Positions 24,422-32,051 of a stretch of 64,000 bases of DNA are shown in pieces (within the stretch, counting starts at the first letter, position 1; each line of letters opens with the position of its first letter). The DNA is from JBDHWG01 sp046328525. Lineage in GTDB: Bacteria > Chloroflexota > Anaerolineae > Epilineales > JAHCIE01. The stretch is from the NCBI GenBank assembly GCA_046328525.1, contig JAXLWK010000003.1, forward strand, positions 744,001-808,000, written 5' to 3'. The notes under the pieces are model-generated. The model was given only the letters and a program-made list of their open reading frames with translations, was not told the origin of the DNA and ran no database searches. A program made the position numbers and the translations under genes.

Positions 24422-25153
24422 CTACAGTTGGTGGCTCTCCGGCTGAAGAACCAGTTCGTTGAGCACGGCGTTGGCCGGCTGGCTCGCCGCGTAGACAATA
24501 GCGTGCGCTGCGTCGTCCACCGTCAGCATCTTGTCGCGTTGCACGCGCATGTCAATATCGTCCCAGAACGGGCTGTCCACCCCTCCGAGGTACAACAGGG
24601 TAAACGAGATGCCGGATCGCTTCAGGTCCACAGCCATCGCCTTAGTCAGGCCCACGACGCCCCACTTTGAAGCGCAGTATCCGGTTGCATTCGCCATAAC
24701 CGCCCGCCCCATGCTGCCCGGCAGGTTGATTACGCGCCCAGAGCGGCGCGCAGCCATGTGCCGCGCCACAGCCTGAGTCACCGTGAAGACGCCGCCTAGG
24801 TTGACGGCGAGCATGCGGTCGAAGTCCCTCTGGCAGAGATCGAGGGCAGGTTTCAAGACGCCGACCCCGGCCGCATTAACGAGAACATCTAGTTGCCCGC
24901 ATTCTGACACCGCCATCTCCACTGCGTGCTCGACGTCGCCAGGCTCCGTTACATCCCCTGCCAGCGGCAGAACAAACTGCCCTGTTGCGCGGCTGATAGT
25001 CTCGGCGATGTTCGCCAGTTTCTCGGCTCGCCGCGCCATGATGACGACCGTTGCTCCTGCCTCGGCAAGCCGCTGGGCCGCCGCGAGGCCGATGCCGCTC
25101 GACCCGCCCGTCACAAACGCTACCTGCCCGTTCAAGCCCTGAGTGCTAACCAT
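24422..25153 (-). CDS. Short-chain dehydrogenase/reductase (SDR)
   Basis: 243-residue classical SDR. The cofactor motif is TGGSSGIG, with VLVNAAGVGV for the adenine pocket and catalytic GYCASKWG (Tyr-x3-Lys). Ser in NLPGSMGR may complete the triad. The arginine in MARRAEKL after beta-2 suggests NADP use. The ATG at 25153 has GGAGAGAAG upstream and lies 21 bases after the CarH-like gene, so the two form an operon and the SDR is probably light-controlled along with it. Substrate unknown; a sterol, quinone or carotenoid intermediate cannot be excluded. Confidence 0.9.
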   Translation of the reverse strand: MVSTQGLNGQVAFVTGGSSGIGLAAAQRLAEAGATVVIMARRAEKLANIAETISRATGQFVLPLAGDVTEPGDVEHAVEMAVSECGQLDVLVNAAGVGVLKPALDLCQRDFDRMLAVNLGGVFTVTQAVARHMAARRSGRVINLPGSMGRAVMANATGYCASKWGVVGLTKAMAVDLKRSGISFTLLYLGGVDSPFWDDIDMRVQRDKMLTVDDAAHAIVYAASQPANAVLNELVLQPESHQL

Positions 25154-25174
25154 ACTTCTCTCCACCCCATCCAC

Positions 25175-26164
25175 CTATCCTTCACGCATGAGCCGTTCGA
25201 CGGTTGCCACAGTCTCTTCGGCGTTCCGCCCCAGGTAGACACCAGGAGTTGCAGCCTGCAACACCGGGTTGTCGTTGAAAGCCTGCCCGCCATACCCCAG
25301 AATTGGTCGCGGCACAGGAACCAGTTCCACCTGCCGACCGATGTCAACGATGTTACGCGCGGCTTCCTCGTGCGTGGCTGATACGGCCAGCAGCGCCGGC
25401 CGCAGACGAACCAGCGTCTCCGCCAGGCCGTCCGCTGCGAGATTCGACCCCAGGTGGATGACCTCCCACCCGGCGCGTTGCAGGAACAGTGCGATGAAGA
25501 GAATTCCCAGCTCGTGGTGGTCCGCCGGCGCCGAGGCCGTCAAGATCGGGCGGCCCGTGTGTCGGTGGGGCGCGGCCGCCATCAGCGACAGGAGCTTCTG
25601 CCGCACGTAGTGTGTGGCGAAGTGTTCCTGGGCGATGGACACGTCGCCCCTGTACCAGCCGTCGCCCATCTCGAACATGATCGGCGCGATAAGCCGCAGG
25701 CACACCATCTCGACAGGCCAGCGGCTGAACGCGTTGCCGAGGGCGATGTTCGCGCGCGCCTCGTCTAGATCGAGCAGCGCCCGCAGCAAGTGCGACTTCG
25801 CCTCCAACAGCGGCGAGGAGTCTACGAGCTGCAAGCTCGGCGGCGACACCTGGTCAGCAGTACTCCGCGCGTTCATAAGCGCGATAGCGTGGCTGATGGT
25901 CATACCCTGCTCAAGTTGCTGCTTCAGCCATCGAATCAGGGCAATGTCGCGCTGCGAGTACAGGCGGTAACCGCTGTCGGTGCGCTGCGGGGCGAGAATC
26001 CCATGCCGACGCTCCCAGGCGCGCAGCGTCGAAGTTCGCACGCCCGTCGCCTGCTCGACCGCTTTGATGTTGAACACGGGGGTGACGGCCAGCTTGACGA
26101 TCTCGTCAAGCTCAAGCATCTGGCTGCGGTTGTCTGGGACGAACTGCTCTTCTCGATTTACCAT
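25175..26164 (-). CDS. carH: MerR-type regulator with B12-binding domain, CarH/LitR photoreceptor family
   Basis: 329 residues. N-terminal MerR winged helix: FNIKAVEQATGVRTSTLRAW and ERRHGILAPQRTDSGYRLYS. Middle helical bundle has the Trp-x9-Glu-His signature as GWYRGDVSIAQEH (~165-177), which in CarH covers the upper face of adenosylcobalamin. The Rossmann B12 domain carries DHHELG (DxHxxG, lower-ligand His, ~213) then LFLQRAGWEVIHLGSN. CarH tetramers repress carotenoid genes in the dark and fall apart in light. Its own promoter and the crtP promoter share an operator-like block. The ATG at 26164 has GAGAGGTGAG upstream. Confidence 0.92.
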   Translation of the reverse strand: MVNREEQFVPDNRSQMLELDEIVKLAVTPVFNIKAVEQATGVRTSTLRAWERRHGILAPQRTDSGYRLYSQRDIALIRWLKQQLEQGMTISHAIALMNARSTADQVSPPSLQLVDSSPLLEAKSHLLRALLDLDEARANIALGNAFSRWPVEMVCLRLIAPIMFEMGDGWYRGDVSIAQEHFATHYVRQKLLSLMAAAPHRHTGRPILTASAPADHHELGILFIALFLQRAGWEVIHLGSNLAADGLAETLVRLRPALLAVSATHEEAARNIVDIGRQVELVPVPRPILGYGGQAFNDNPVLQAATPGVYLGRNAEETVATVERLMREG

Positions 26165-26186
26165 GGGTCTCACCTCTCTGGGCTAT

Positions 26187-26227
26187 AGTCTATACCATCT
26201 CCAAAGGTTTGTCAATAGTTTGAACAA
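26187..26227 (-). promoter_or_regulatory. Promoter and probable auto-operator of the CarH-like gene
   Basis: Minus strand: TTGACA (26210-26215), 17-base spacer, TAGACT (26187-26192). The block AAACTATTGACAAACCT spans the -35 and matches the crtP promoter with one difference; TTGTTCAAAC lies just upstream as a degenerate second half-site. Confidence 0.7.
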
Positions 26228-26255
26228 GGTTTTTCGACCAAATTTCGAAAAAAGT

Positions 26256-26281
26256 GCGGCGGGGCATTATTGCCTCGCCGC
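26256..26281 (-). terminator. Terminator of the DUF4097 gene
   Basis: GCGGCGGGGC pairs with GCCTCGCCGC (one wobble) around ATTATT. On the minus strand a CTTTTTTC tract follows. It separates the DUF4097 gene from the carH promoter. Confidence 0.8.
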
Positions 26282-26334
26282 ATGTCTCATTCCCGCTTCT
26301 CCCGCCAGGCGTGACGGATCAGGAGCGCACAGAA

Positions 26335-27387
26335 TTACCGTGGCTCGAGCGCCACGCTCCCATTCCCCACGCGCACGAGCAACGTCCCGCCGCCCCCGTT
26401 GAGGGCCGCGCGCAGGTTTCGCCCGTTGGGCTGATCTGAGGATAGCTTGTTGGTAATCTGCCCCTGGCCGGTCTGCACGTCCAGGCGCACGCGCTGATCC
26501 CGTGGCAGCGCCACGCGCACCGCGCCGTTGCCGCTGCGGATTTCGTGCGCGCCTTCGCCCAGGGAGCCGCTGAAACTCACGTCCCCGTTGCCTGTCTGAA
26601 GAGTCATGCCCTCAACGCTGGCATCCTGCACATCAATGCTGCCGTTGCTGGCCGTCACGTCTACCCGCCCCTGCGGTCGGGTGACGGCGACACGCCCATT
26701 GCCGGCGTCAATCGTGACACCGCCGCGAATGGCTTCGACGACGACCGCGCCGTTTCCGCTGCGCACGTCCACCAGGGTCCCCGGCGGCGCCGTCACCACA
26801 TAGTCAACACTCACCCCGCCCGAGTCGAGCGGGCGCGGCGGCGTCAAGCGGCGGTCCCCGACGGCCACCGTGCTGCCGTCCTGCGTGACGCTGACCTCGA
26901 TGTCCTGCAAGCGCGCCTGGGCGTTCGGCCCAACGGCGCGTTTCGTCGCTTCGACGGCGATGGTCGCGCCCTCGACCCCGCGCACCAGTGTGCGCCCGTT
27001 CGAGCTGCGAAGGACGAGGCGCGGCGAGCTGTCCACCTGGTACGTCTGGGAAATCGTCTGGGTGGCCGACGCCAGGCTGCCGGAGATGTCCAGGGACGAC
27101 GTCATGCGCGTGACGCCGAACAAGGCGCCCCCCACCGCCAGGGCGATACTCAGCACGGCGCACGCCAGCAGAATCAGCACCGCGATCAACAGACAGCGCC
27201 CCCCGCCACCGCGTCGGCTCGGCGTTTCGGCCGACGGCGGCAGTGGCGCTTCAAGGGAGGGCGCGCCCGGCGTCGCTTCGGGCGGCGTCTCAGTCGGCGC
27301 GGGCGGTGTTTGCTCTACGGCATCCTGAGCGCCGTCAGGCGGCCGCTCAGGCATCAAGTCACGATTGAGATTGTCGGATTCCGTCAT
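26335..27387 (-). CDS. Membrane-anchored DUF4097 (adhesin-like) protein
   Basis: 350 residues. The first ~60 are Pro/Glu-rich and presumably cytoplasmic, followed by one membrane span (RCLLIAVLILLACAVLSIAL, ~64-85). The outside part is a repetitive beta structure of short units built on SGNGAV, DAGNGRV, ASNGSI, QTGNGDV, SGNGAV and VGNGSV, the DUF4097 pattern. Family members resemble shape-sensing or adhesion proteins; exact role unknown. It has its own terminator (26256-26281), and the upstream gene ends with a terminator at 27415-27455, so it is monocistronic. Confidence 0.85.
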   Translation of the reverse strand: MTESDNLNRDLMPERPPDGAQDAVEQTPPAPTETPPEATPGAPSLEAPLPPSAETPSRRGGGGRCLLIAVLILLACAVLSIALAVGGALFGVTRMTSSLDISGSLASATQTISQTYQVDSSPRLVLRSSNGRTLVRGVEGATIAVEATKRAVGPNAQARLQDIEVSVTQDGSTVAVGDRRLTPPRPLDSGGVSVDYVVTAPPGTLVDVRSGNGAVVVEAIRGGVTIDAGNGRVAVTRPQGRVDVTASNGSIDVQDASVEGMTLQTGNGDVSFSGSLGEGAHEIRSGNGAVRVALPRDQRVRLDVQTGQGQITNKLSSDQPNGRNLRAALNGGGGTLLVRVGNGSVALEPR

Positions 27388-27414
27388 ACCCCCTCACACG
27401 CCTGTCCAAAAAAA

Positions 27415-27455
27415 GATGCGTAATGCGTAGGACATCCCCACACGCATTACGCATC
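27415..27455 (-). terminator. Strong terminator of the HtrA-like gene
   Basis: GATGCGTAATGCGT and ACGCATTACGCATC form a perfect 14-base stem. On the minus strand TTTTTTT follows directly. It is a textbook intrinsic terminator, 42 bases after the protease stop. Confidence 0.92.
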
Positions 27456-27496
27456 AGGTCTCCGCCGGGTTGCGGCTACGGCCGCTCAGCGCCTGG

Positions 27497-28900
27497 CTAT
27501 GGCACGCGCTGCGGCTGCTGTTGCTGGCTGCGCGGGCGTTCCTGGAGCGTGACGGACAGTTTCTGCTCCTGCCCGTTGCGCAGCACCGTCAGCTCAATCG
27601 TCTGCCCGACCCGCGAGCGGGTGGTCACGTAGGCCAGCAGCTCGTCGAACTTCTTGATCGGCACGCCGTTCACCGCAACGATGATGTCACCGCCGGTCGG
27701 CACGGGCTGGTCCTGGATGCGCTGCTGGCCGGACGAGCCTTTCAGCCCCGCCTTCTCGGACGGGCCACCGGGCGTCACCTGGTCAATGTAAGCGCCGGCG
27801 GCGTTCTTGGCGTTGTTGCTCTGCGCCGTCAGCTCGTCCAGGGTGCGGCCGGAGACGCCGAGCCAGGGCCAGGCGTGCCGCCCGCTGCCGATGAGGTCAG
27901 GAACGACGAGCTTGACGACGTTGACCGGGATGGCGAAGCCGACGCCGGAGTTGGCGCGCGTCTCGGAGCGGATCTGCGCATCTACGCCGACCACCCGCCC
28001 GGCCAGATCGAGCAGCGGCCCGCCGGAGTTACCCGGGTTGATGGGCGCGTCGGTCTGAAGGGCATTAGGAATCTGGAACTGAGTCAGCCCCGGAATCGTG
28101 CGGCCGATGGCGCTGATGATGCCCTGCGTCATGCTCGTGCCGACGCCGAACGGGTTGCCGAGGGCCACGGCGGTCTGGCCGACGCGAACCTGGTCCGAGT
28201 CACCCATGTCGAGGGGGATGAGCCTGTCCGCCGGCACGTCCACCTTGATCACGGCCAGGTCGGCGTCCGAGTCCACACCGACGACGGTGGCCGGAACGGA
28301 CGTGTCGTCCCACAGTGTGACTTTGACAGTGCGCGCGTCCTGCACCACGTGGCTATTGGTGACGATGTGCCCCTGCTTATCCCAGATGAAACCGGAGCCG
28401 CTGCCCGACGGGGCCGGCAGCCCGCTCGTCGGGTCCGAGCCGGGCACGTTTAACACGATGTCCACATTGACGACGCCTGGGCGAACCTTGGTGTACAGCG
28501 CCGCCAGCGTCTGCTCCTCCGCCGACAGGGTCAGCGGCGGCACGGGCGGGAACGGCGTCGGCGACGGTCCCAGCGTCGGGGCAGGCCCCGGGGTCGCCGT
28601 GGGGAACACCTGCGCGCCCTGCGACGGGATGACGACGGTCACCTGGGGAACCACGCCGCCCGGCGGAGGGATCACGACGGTGATCTGGGGGACAGGTTGA
28701 TTGTTACGCGGCGTAGAGGAGCGGGGAGAAGGCGTCGCCGTCGGTGCGGCCGAGGGCGAGCTTTGCTGCGCGACAGACGAGGCATTGCCGCGAACGACGG
28801 CGAGAACACGCGGCAGTGCGACCGCAGCGACGACGACGTTACAGAGCAGCAAGATCACAACCAGGACGATAACTGTAACCAGCGCGGCCTGACGGCTCAT
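27497..28900 (-). CDS. HtrA/DegP-type serine protease with PDZ domain
   Basis: 467 residues. An N-terminal signal anchor (VTVIVLVVILLLCNVVVAAV) is followed by a long Pro/Thr-rich linker (~45-130). The trypsin-like domain has the full triad: NSHVV (His), DADLAVIKVD (Asp) and GNSGGPLLD (Ser). A PDZ domain with WLGVSGRTL and GPSEKAGLKG follows, then a Gln/Pro-rich tail. It should degrade or refold damaged proteins outside the membrane. The start at 28900 (ATG) fits a GAGGAG ten bases upstream better than the ATG at 28933. It ends at a strong terminator. Confidence 0.93.
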   Translation of the reverse strand: MSRQAALVTVIVLVVILLLCNVVVAAVALPRVLAVVRGNASSVAQQSSPSAAPTATPSPRSSTPRNNQPVPQITVVIPPPGGVVPQVTVVIPSQGAQVFPTATPGPAPTLGPSPTPFPPVPPLTLSAEEQTLAALYTKVRPGVVNVDIVLNVPGSDPTSGLPAPSGSGSGFIWDKQGHIVTNSHVVQDARTVKVTLWDDTSVPATVVGVDSDADLAVIKVDVPADRLIPLDMGDSDQVRVGQTAVALGNPFGVGTSMTQGIISAIGRTIPGLTQFQIPNALQTDAPINPGNSGGPLLDLAGRVVGVDAQIRSETRANSGVGFAIPVNVVKLVVPDLIGSGRHAWPWLGVSGRTLDELTAQSNNAKNAAGAYIDQVTPGGPSEKAGLKGSSGQQRIQDQPVPTGGDIIVAVNGVPIKKFDELLAYVTTRSRVGQTIELTVLRNGQEQKLSVTLQERPRSQQQQPQRVP

Positions 28901-29058
28901 GGATGCGGAACTCCTCTCAAACGATAGACGCAAAAGCGCCTGTCTATAGGCGTGTTATAATTCGAGATGTACACTTCGCACGGGGTAACAACGGCGCACC
29001 ACGAATAGAAGATACGGGTAAAGTGTACGCGCATGACGGCTTTTTCGCCAAACCCCGG

Positions 29059-30180
29059 TCAGCGTTCGTTGAGCGGTTCCCACGGCCTGGCCCGCACCCC
29101 AACGTAGCGCGCAACAGGCCGCGCCATGCGGTTGCTGCCATGCTGTTCCATGGCGTGCGCCGTCCAGCCCGCCACGCGGCCCAGGGCATACACAGAGGAG
29201 GCCAGGTCGGCGTCGAAGCCGAGGTGTTCGAACAACACCGCCGCGTAGAAGTCCACGCCGGGATACTGCCCCAGCCGCCGATGGACGATGTCGGCCACAG
29301 CGTCGGCGGCCGCCACGCGCGGCCCGGCCCCCAGCGTCAGCGCCAACTGGCGGAAGCGCAGCGCCCGCGCATCGGCTGCGCCGGACGGTCGCGGCTCGAA
29401 GCCTGGCAGCTGCGCCTCGACGCGCAGATACCCGTCTACGACCGTCGGCGCGTCGGTCGGCACCCCTACCCGCTCCAGAAATCGAAAGATGGCGAACGGC
29501 TCAGCGCCGTGCAACCCACCCTCCACCGCTGTAAGCGCGGCGATCACGGCGGAGAACAGGTCGGCCTCGGTCGCGGCAACGACACGCGCCGCGAATGTCG
29601 AGGCGACAAGGCCATTCTCCGCATACAGCGTCAGAGCCGTATCCAGCGCCTGGGTCTCTTCAGCAGATGGTTCCTCACCATAGATCGCCTGCAGAAAGCG
29701 CTCGGTCAGGCGGCCCGACACGCGCGGCGCGTAGAGCGGGCGGCCAAGAGCGACGTGGTAGAACTGCGCAGCGATGGCGGGCAGAGCGCCGACCAGCAAG
29801 GCCGCCGTTGCGGCATCCTGGCTGTGGGCGAGCAGCGCCGGCATGCCCGCCGACGCCATCGGCTTGCCTCGGTTTGCCAGGGCGAGGGCCGCCACGCCCT
29901 CGCGTAGCGCCGTGATCATCGGCGTTGTGGGTGGCAGGCTTCGCAGGCGGACGACGACGTCTTTGGGGAGCGTCCAGCCCGCCTCAAACTGGCTCTTGAG
30001 CGCGGCCAGCTCGATGGCCGTCGGAAGGCGGCCCGCCCAGAGCAGGAACGCCGTCTCGGCGAACTCGCCCTGCTGCGCCGCGACGTCCACGGGGTAGCCG
30101 CGATAGAAAAGCTGGCCGTCTTCCCGGTGGCTGATGCCGGTCACGACGACGATGACGCCTGTTGGCTGGCCGTCCATCAT
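29059..30180 (-). CDS. Citrate synthase-like protein with an altered active site
   Basis: 373 residues. The fold is clear: EGGLHGAEPFAIF (normally HGGANE loop with catalytic His), PGVDFYAAVLFEHLGF (catalytic Asp) and VYALGRVAGWTAHAMEQ. The usual GFGH(R/P)xY substrate-binding His is absent: the equivalent place reads LPGFEPRPSGAADARAL. It may still act on an odd acyl-CoA/oxoacid pair or be regulatory. The ATGA at 30177-30180 overlaps the stop of the small HTH gene, so both are translated together. Homologues exist in which an HTH domain is fused to citrate synthase; here they are separate. Confidence 0.82.
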   Translation of the reverse strand: MMDGQPTGVIVVVTGISHREDGQLFYRGYPVDVAAQQGEFAETAFLLWAGRLPTAIELAALKSQFEAGWTLPKDVVVRLRSLPPTTPMITALREGVAALALANRGKPMASAGMPALLAHSQDAATAALLVGALPAIAAQFYHVALGRPLYAPRVSGRLTERFLQAIYGEEPSAEETQALDTALTLYAENGLVASTFAARVVAATEADLFSAVIAALTAVEGGLHGAEPFAIFRFLERVGVPTDAPTVVDGYLRVEAQLPGFEPRPSGAADARALRFRQLALTLGAGPRVAAADAVADIVHRRLGQYPGVDFYAAVLFEHLGFDADLASSVYALGRVAGWTAHAMEQHGSNRMARPVARYVGVRARPWEPLNER

Positions 30181-30425
30181 CGCACCGCCACCCACTCTGC
30201 GGCTGGCGGCAGGCTCTCGTCGCCATCCGCGCGGGGCGCCGCGCCTGGCCGCACCGTCAACAGCGCCTCGATGTCGCTGCGGCGGTACAGCCGCTGGCGG
30301 CGGATGCCCTGCTTGTAACTGCGTAGGGTGCCGCGGCTGACGTAGGCGTAAAGCGTGGCGCGCTTCACACCCAGCAGAGCGCATGCTTCGTCCACGGTGA
30401 GATACTCGGGGAGTTCCTCGGCCAT
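30177..30425 (-). CDS. Small excisionase/MerR-like DNA-binding protein
   Basis: 82 residues. EYLTVDEACALLGVKRATLY and AYVSRGTLRSYKQG form a single winged-helix of the excisionase/HTH_17 type, with LYRRSDIEALL completing it. The C-terminal 20 residues are flexible. GAAGGAGG precedes the ATG, and a good promoter lies at 30473-30500. Together with the downstream citrate-synthase-like gene (ATGA overlap) it looks like a split form of the HTH-citrate synthase fusion, so it may pair with that protein rather than act alone. Confidence 0.85.
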   Translation of the reverse strand: MAEELPEYLTVDEACALLGVKRATLYAYVSRGTLRSYKQGIRRQRLYRRSDIEALLTVRPGAAPRADGDESLPPAAEWVAVR

Positions 30426-30472
30426 CGGGACCTCCTTCGCGCAGGGCCACCTGTCACGCCGCGATACCGGGT

Positions 30473-30500
30473 ATTATAGTCAACCGGCAACATCTGGCAA
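30473..30500 (-). promoter_or_regulatory. Promoter of the HTH-citrate synthase operon
   Basis: Minus strand TTGCCA (30495-30500), 16-base spacer, perfect TATAAT (30473-30478), 48 bases before the HTH start codon. Confidence 0.7.
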
Positions 30501-30566
30501 ACACGACGTAGAACGATTCGCCTTCGTCAATCTCCATCCAGTTTGCTCAACATCGGCGCAGAGCAG

Positions 30567-30587
30567 AACGACTGAAGTGGTTACTAC
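30567..30587. repeat. Half-copy of an interspersed palindromic repeat
   Basis: AACGACTGAAGT followed by GGTTACTAC differs at one base of 21 from an arm of the palindrome at 52876-52930. It lies between the IrrE stop (30608) and the HTH promoter. Confidence 0.65.
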
Positions 30588-30607
30588 GCGGCGGAAAGAC
30601 TACCGCC

Positions 30608-31480
30608 TCACACGCGCGTGAAGAACGAGACAACGCGCGAGCGTGCGCTGTCGCCGCGCCGCGCAGGCACGGCCAGCGACTCCGCCCGCAGCGGGACAAG
30701 CCCCTGCGCCAGGGAGAGTCGGTCCACGCCGTCCACCACGCCGGCGGCGTCGGCCGCTCGCTGCACCGTGCTGTCCTCGGAGATGGACTTGTTGCGGGGA
30801 ATATACAGGGCGAAGGATGGGGAGGCGACGACGCGGGTGACGCGCCAGACGGCCGGCACACTCTCTGTCTGACCCTCGGTCGGGCGGTCCGCCTTGCGCC
30901 AGCCCGGCTCCCAGTACACCAGGGCGAACGCCCAGGCGTCAAGGCGTGCAACGGCGCGGGCCGTCGCTTCCAGGGAGGCATGGAAACGGCTGGCGAGGCG
31001 GTTCAGATTGTCGTGGGACGGGGTTAGCTCGGCGCAGGCCGGCGCCAGCCAGCGCGGGGGGAGCAGCAAGGCCGCCGCGCCCACGTCGCACAGATACTCT
31101 TCCTCGTCCACCGGCGGATAGCGTCCGGTGTGGTCGTCCTGGAAGTCGCCGGGGCTGACGAGGAAGGATGGGAAGAACGTGTGCGCGATCTCGTGGGCAA
31201 TCGTGAAGTTCTGGCGCACCTGGCTCTCGCGGCTGTTGACCTGGACGATGCTGCCGCCCGCGCCACTGATAAGGCGGCCAGACGACTCCATCTCGACCCG
31301 CTCGATGCTGCGGATGCCTTGAAACGACGCCAGGATGTGCAACGGCACCGGCGGCCCGGCGACACCGGCGTCGTCCAGCAGGTCATTGGCGCAGATTTCC
31401 ATCGCGGCGACCGGATCGTCAGTGCCGGTGATTGCCATCAACGCGCGCGCCGCTTCGCTGCTCCAGCGGCGTCGCGCCAT
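30608..31480 (-). CDS. ImmA/IrrE-type metallopeptidase
   Basis: 290 residues. The zinc-binding HEIAHTFF motif lies near residue 95 and EEEYLCDVGAAALLLPPRW supplies the third ligand. The N-terminal ~85 residues match the COG2856 domain, and the last ~100 residues are not recognised. Members cleave or interact with a partner XRE repressor, as IrrE cleaves DdrO in Deinococcus. The start at 31480 overlaps the stop of the XRE gene by one base (TAATG), so it is the second gene of a repressor-protease pair. Confidence 0.9.
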   Translation of the reverse strand: MARRRWSSEAARALMAITGTDDPVAAMEICANDLLDDAGVAGPPVPLHILASFQGIRSIERVEMESSGRLISGAGGSIVQVNSRESQVRQNFTIAHEIAHTFFPSFLVSPGDFQDDHTGRYPPVDEEEYLCDVGAAALLLPPRWLAPACAELTPSHDNLNRLASRFHASLEATARAVARLDAWAFALVYWEPGWRKADRPTEGQTESVPAVWRVTRVVASPSFALYIPRNKSISEDSTVQRAADAAGVVDGVDRLSLAQGLVPLRAESLAVPARRGDSARSRVVSFFTRV

Positions 31481-31869
31481 TACTCATCGGCCTCCCGGCC
31501 CCGGATGGTGCGGCGGATCGACTCGTACAGGTAGCTCCAGTCGGCGACCGACGCTGGCTGCTCGCCGCGGTAGCGTATCCCGGCCAGCATCTGCACGTCT
31601 GCGTCGGGGAGCTGCGCGACACGCGCGAACTCCACGAGCGACGGCGACGTCTCGCGCGTCGTCGGCTCGACCTCGCGGCCGAGCAGGTCCGCCACAGTCG
31701 TGCCGAGCGCCGTCGCCATCTTGAACAGCGTATCGCCGGACGGCCGCGGCGCGGCGTCATTCTCGATCTGGCTCAAGTATCCCTTCGAGACTTTGCTGGC
31801 CCGCGCCAGGGCCGACAGGCTCAGTCCCTTCTCCTCGCGGCGTTGGCGCACCCTTTGGCCCAAGCTCAT
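31480..31869 (-). CDS. XRE-family repressor
   Basis: 129 residues. LGQRVRQRREEKGLSLSALA followed by RASKVSKGYLSQIENDAAP forms a typical HTH (~residues 3-60). The rest carries no recognised domain. The ATG at 31869 has GAGGAG six bases upstream; a TTG seven codons upstream was rejected. The promoter at 31909-31938 is flanked by paired sequences (31921-31958) likely bound by the protein itself. It forms an operon with the IrrE-like peptidase, which is the expected antagonist. Confidence 0.9.
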   Translation of the reverse strand: MSLGQRVRQRREEKGLSLSALARASKVSKGYLSQIENDAAPRPSGDTLFKMATALGTTVADLLGREVEPTTRETSPSLVEFARVAQLPDADVQMLAGIRYRGEQPASVADWSYLYESIRRTIRGREADE

Positions 31870-31908
31870 AGTCCTCTCCTCTTTCGACAACCACTCGCAT
31901 CACCATAT

Positions 31909-31958
31909 AGTGTAGCACACATCGTTTCGATTCGTCAAGTACTCGTTTTCACTAAACG
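31909..31958 (-). promoter_or_regulatory. Promoter and likely auto-operator of the XRE-IrrE pair
   Basis: Minus strand TTGACG (31933-31938), 18-base spacer, TACACT (31909-31914). CGTTT and AAACG flank five bases at 31944-31958 just upstream of the -35, and ATCGTTTCGATTCGT (31921-31935) repeats the CGTTT/CG theme across the spacer. Confidence 0.5.
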
Positions 31959-31980
31959 ACACTATGGTATCTGAGAACAG

Positions 31981-32014
31981 CGACGGGGTGACGATCTCTC
32001 TCGTCACCCCGTCG
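31981..32014 (-). terminator. Terminator of the glycoside hydrolase gene
   Basis: CGACGGGGTGACG and CGTCACCCCGTCG form a perfect 13-base stem with an eight-base loop. It follows the minus-strand stop at 32052 by 37 bases; CTGTTCTC follows the stem, a weak T-tract. Confidence 0.6.
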
Positions 32015-32051
32015 CCTCGTCACTCCATCACTCCGTCGCCCGGCCCCCCCG

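Noticed and set aside
31480..31869. Classical toxin-antitoxin role for the XRE-IrrE pair
   Set aside because: IrrE-type peptidases more often control a repressor; no separate toxin domain is visible.
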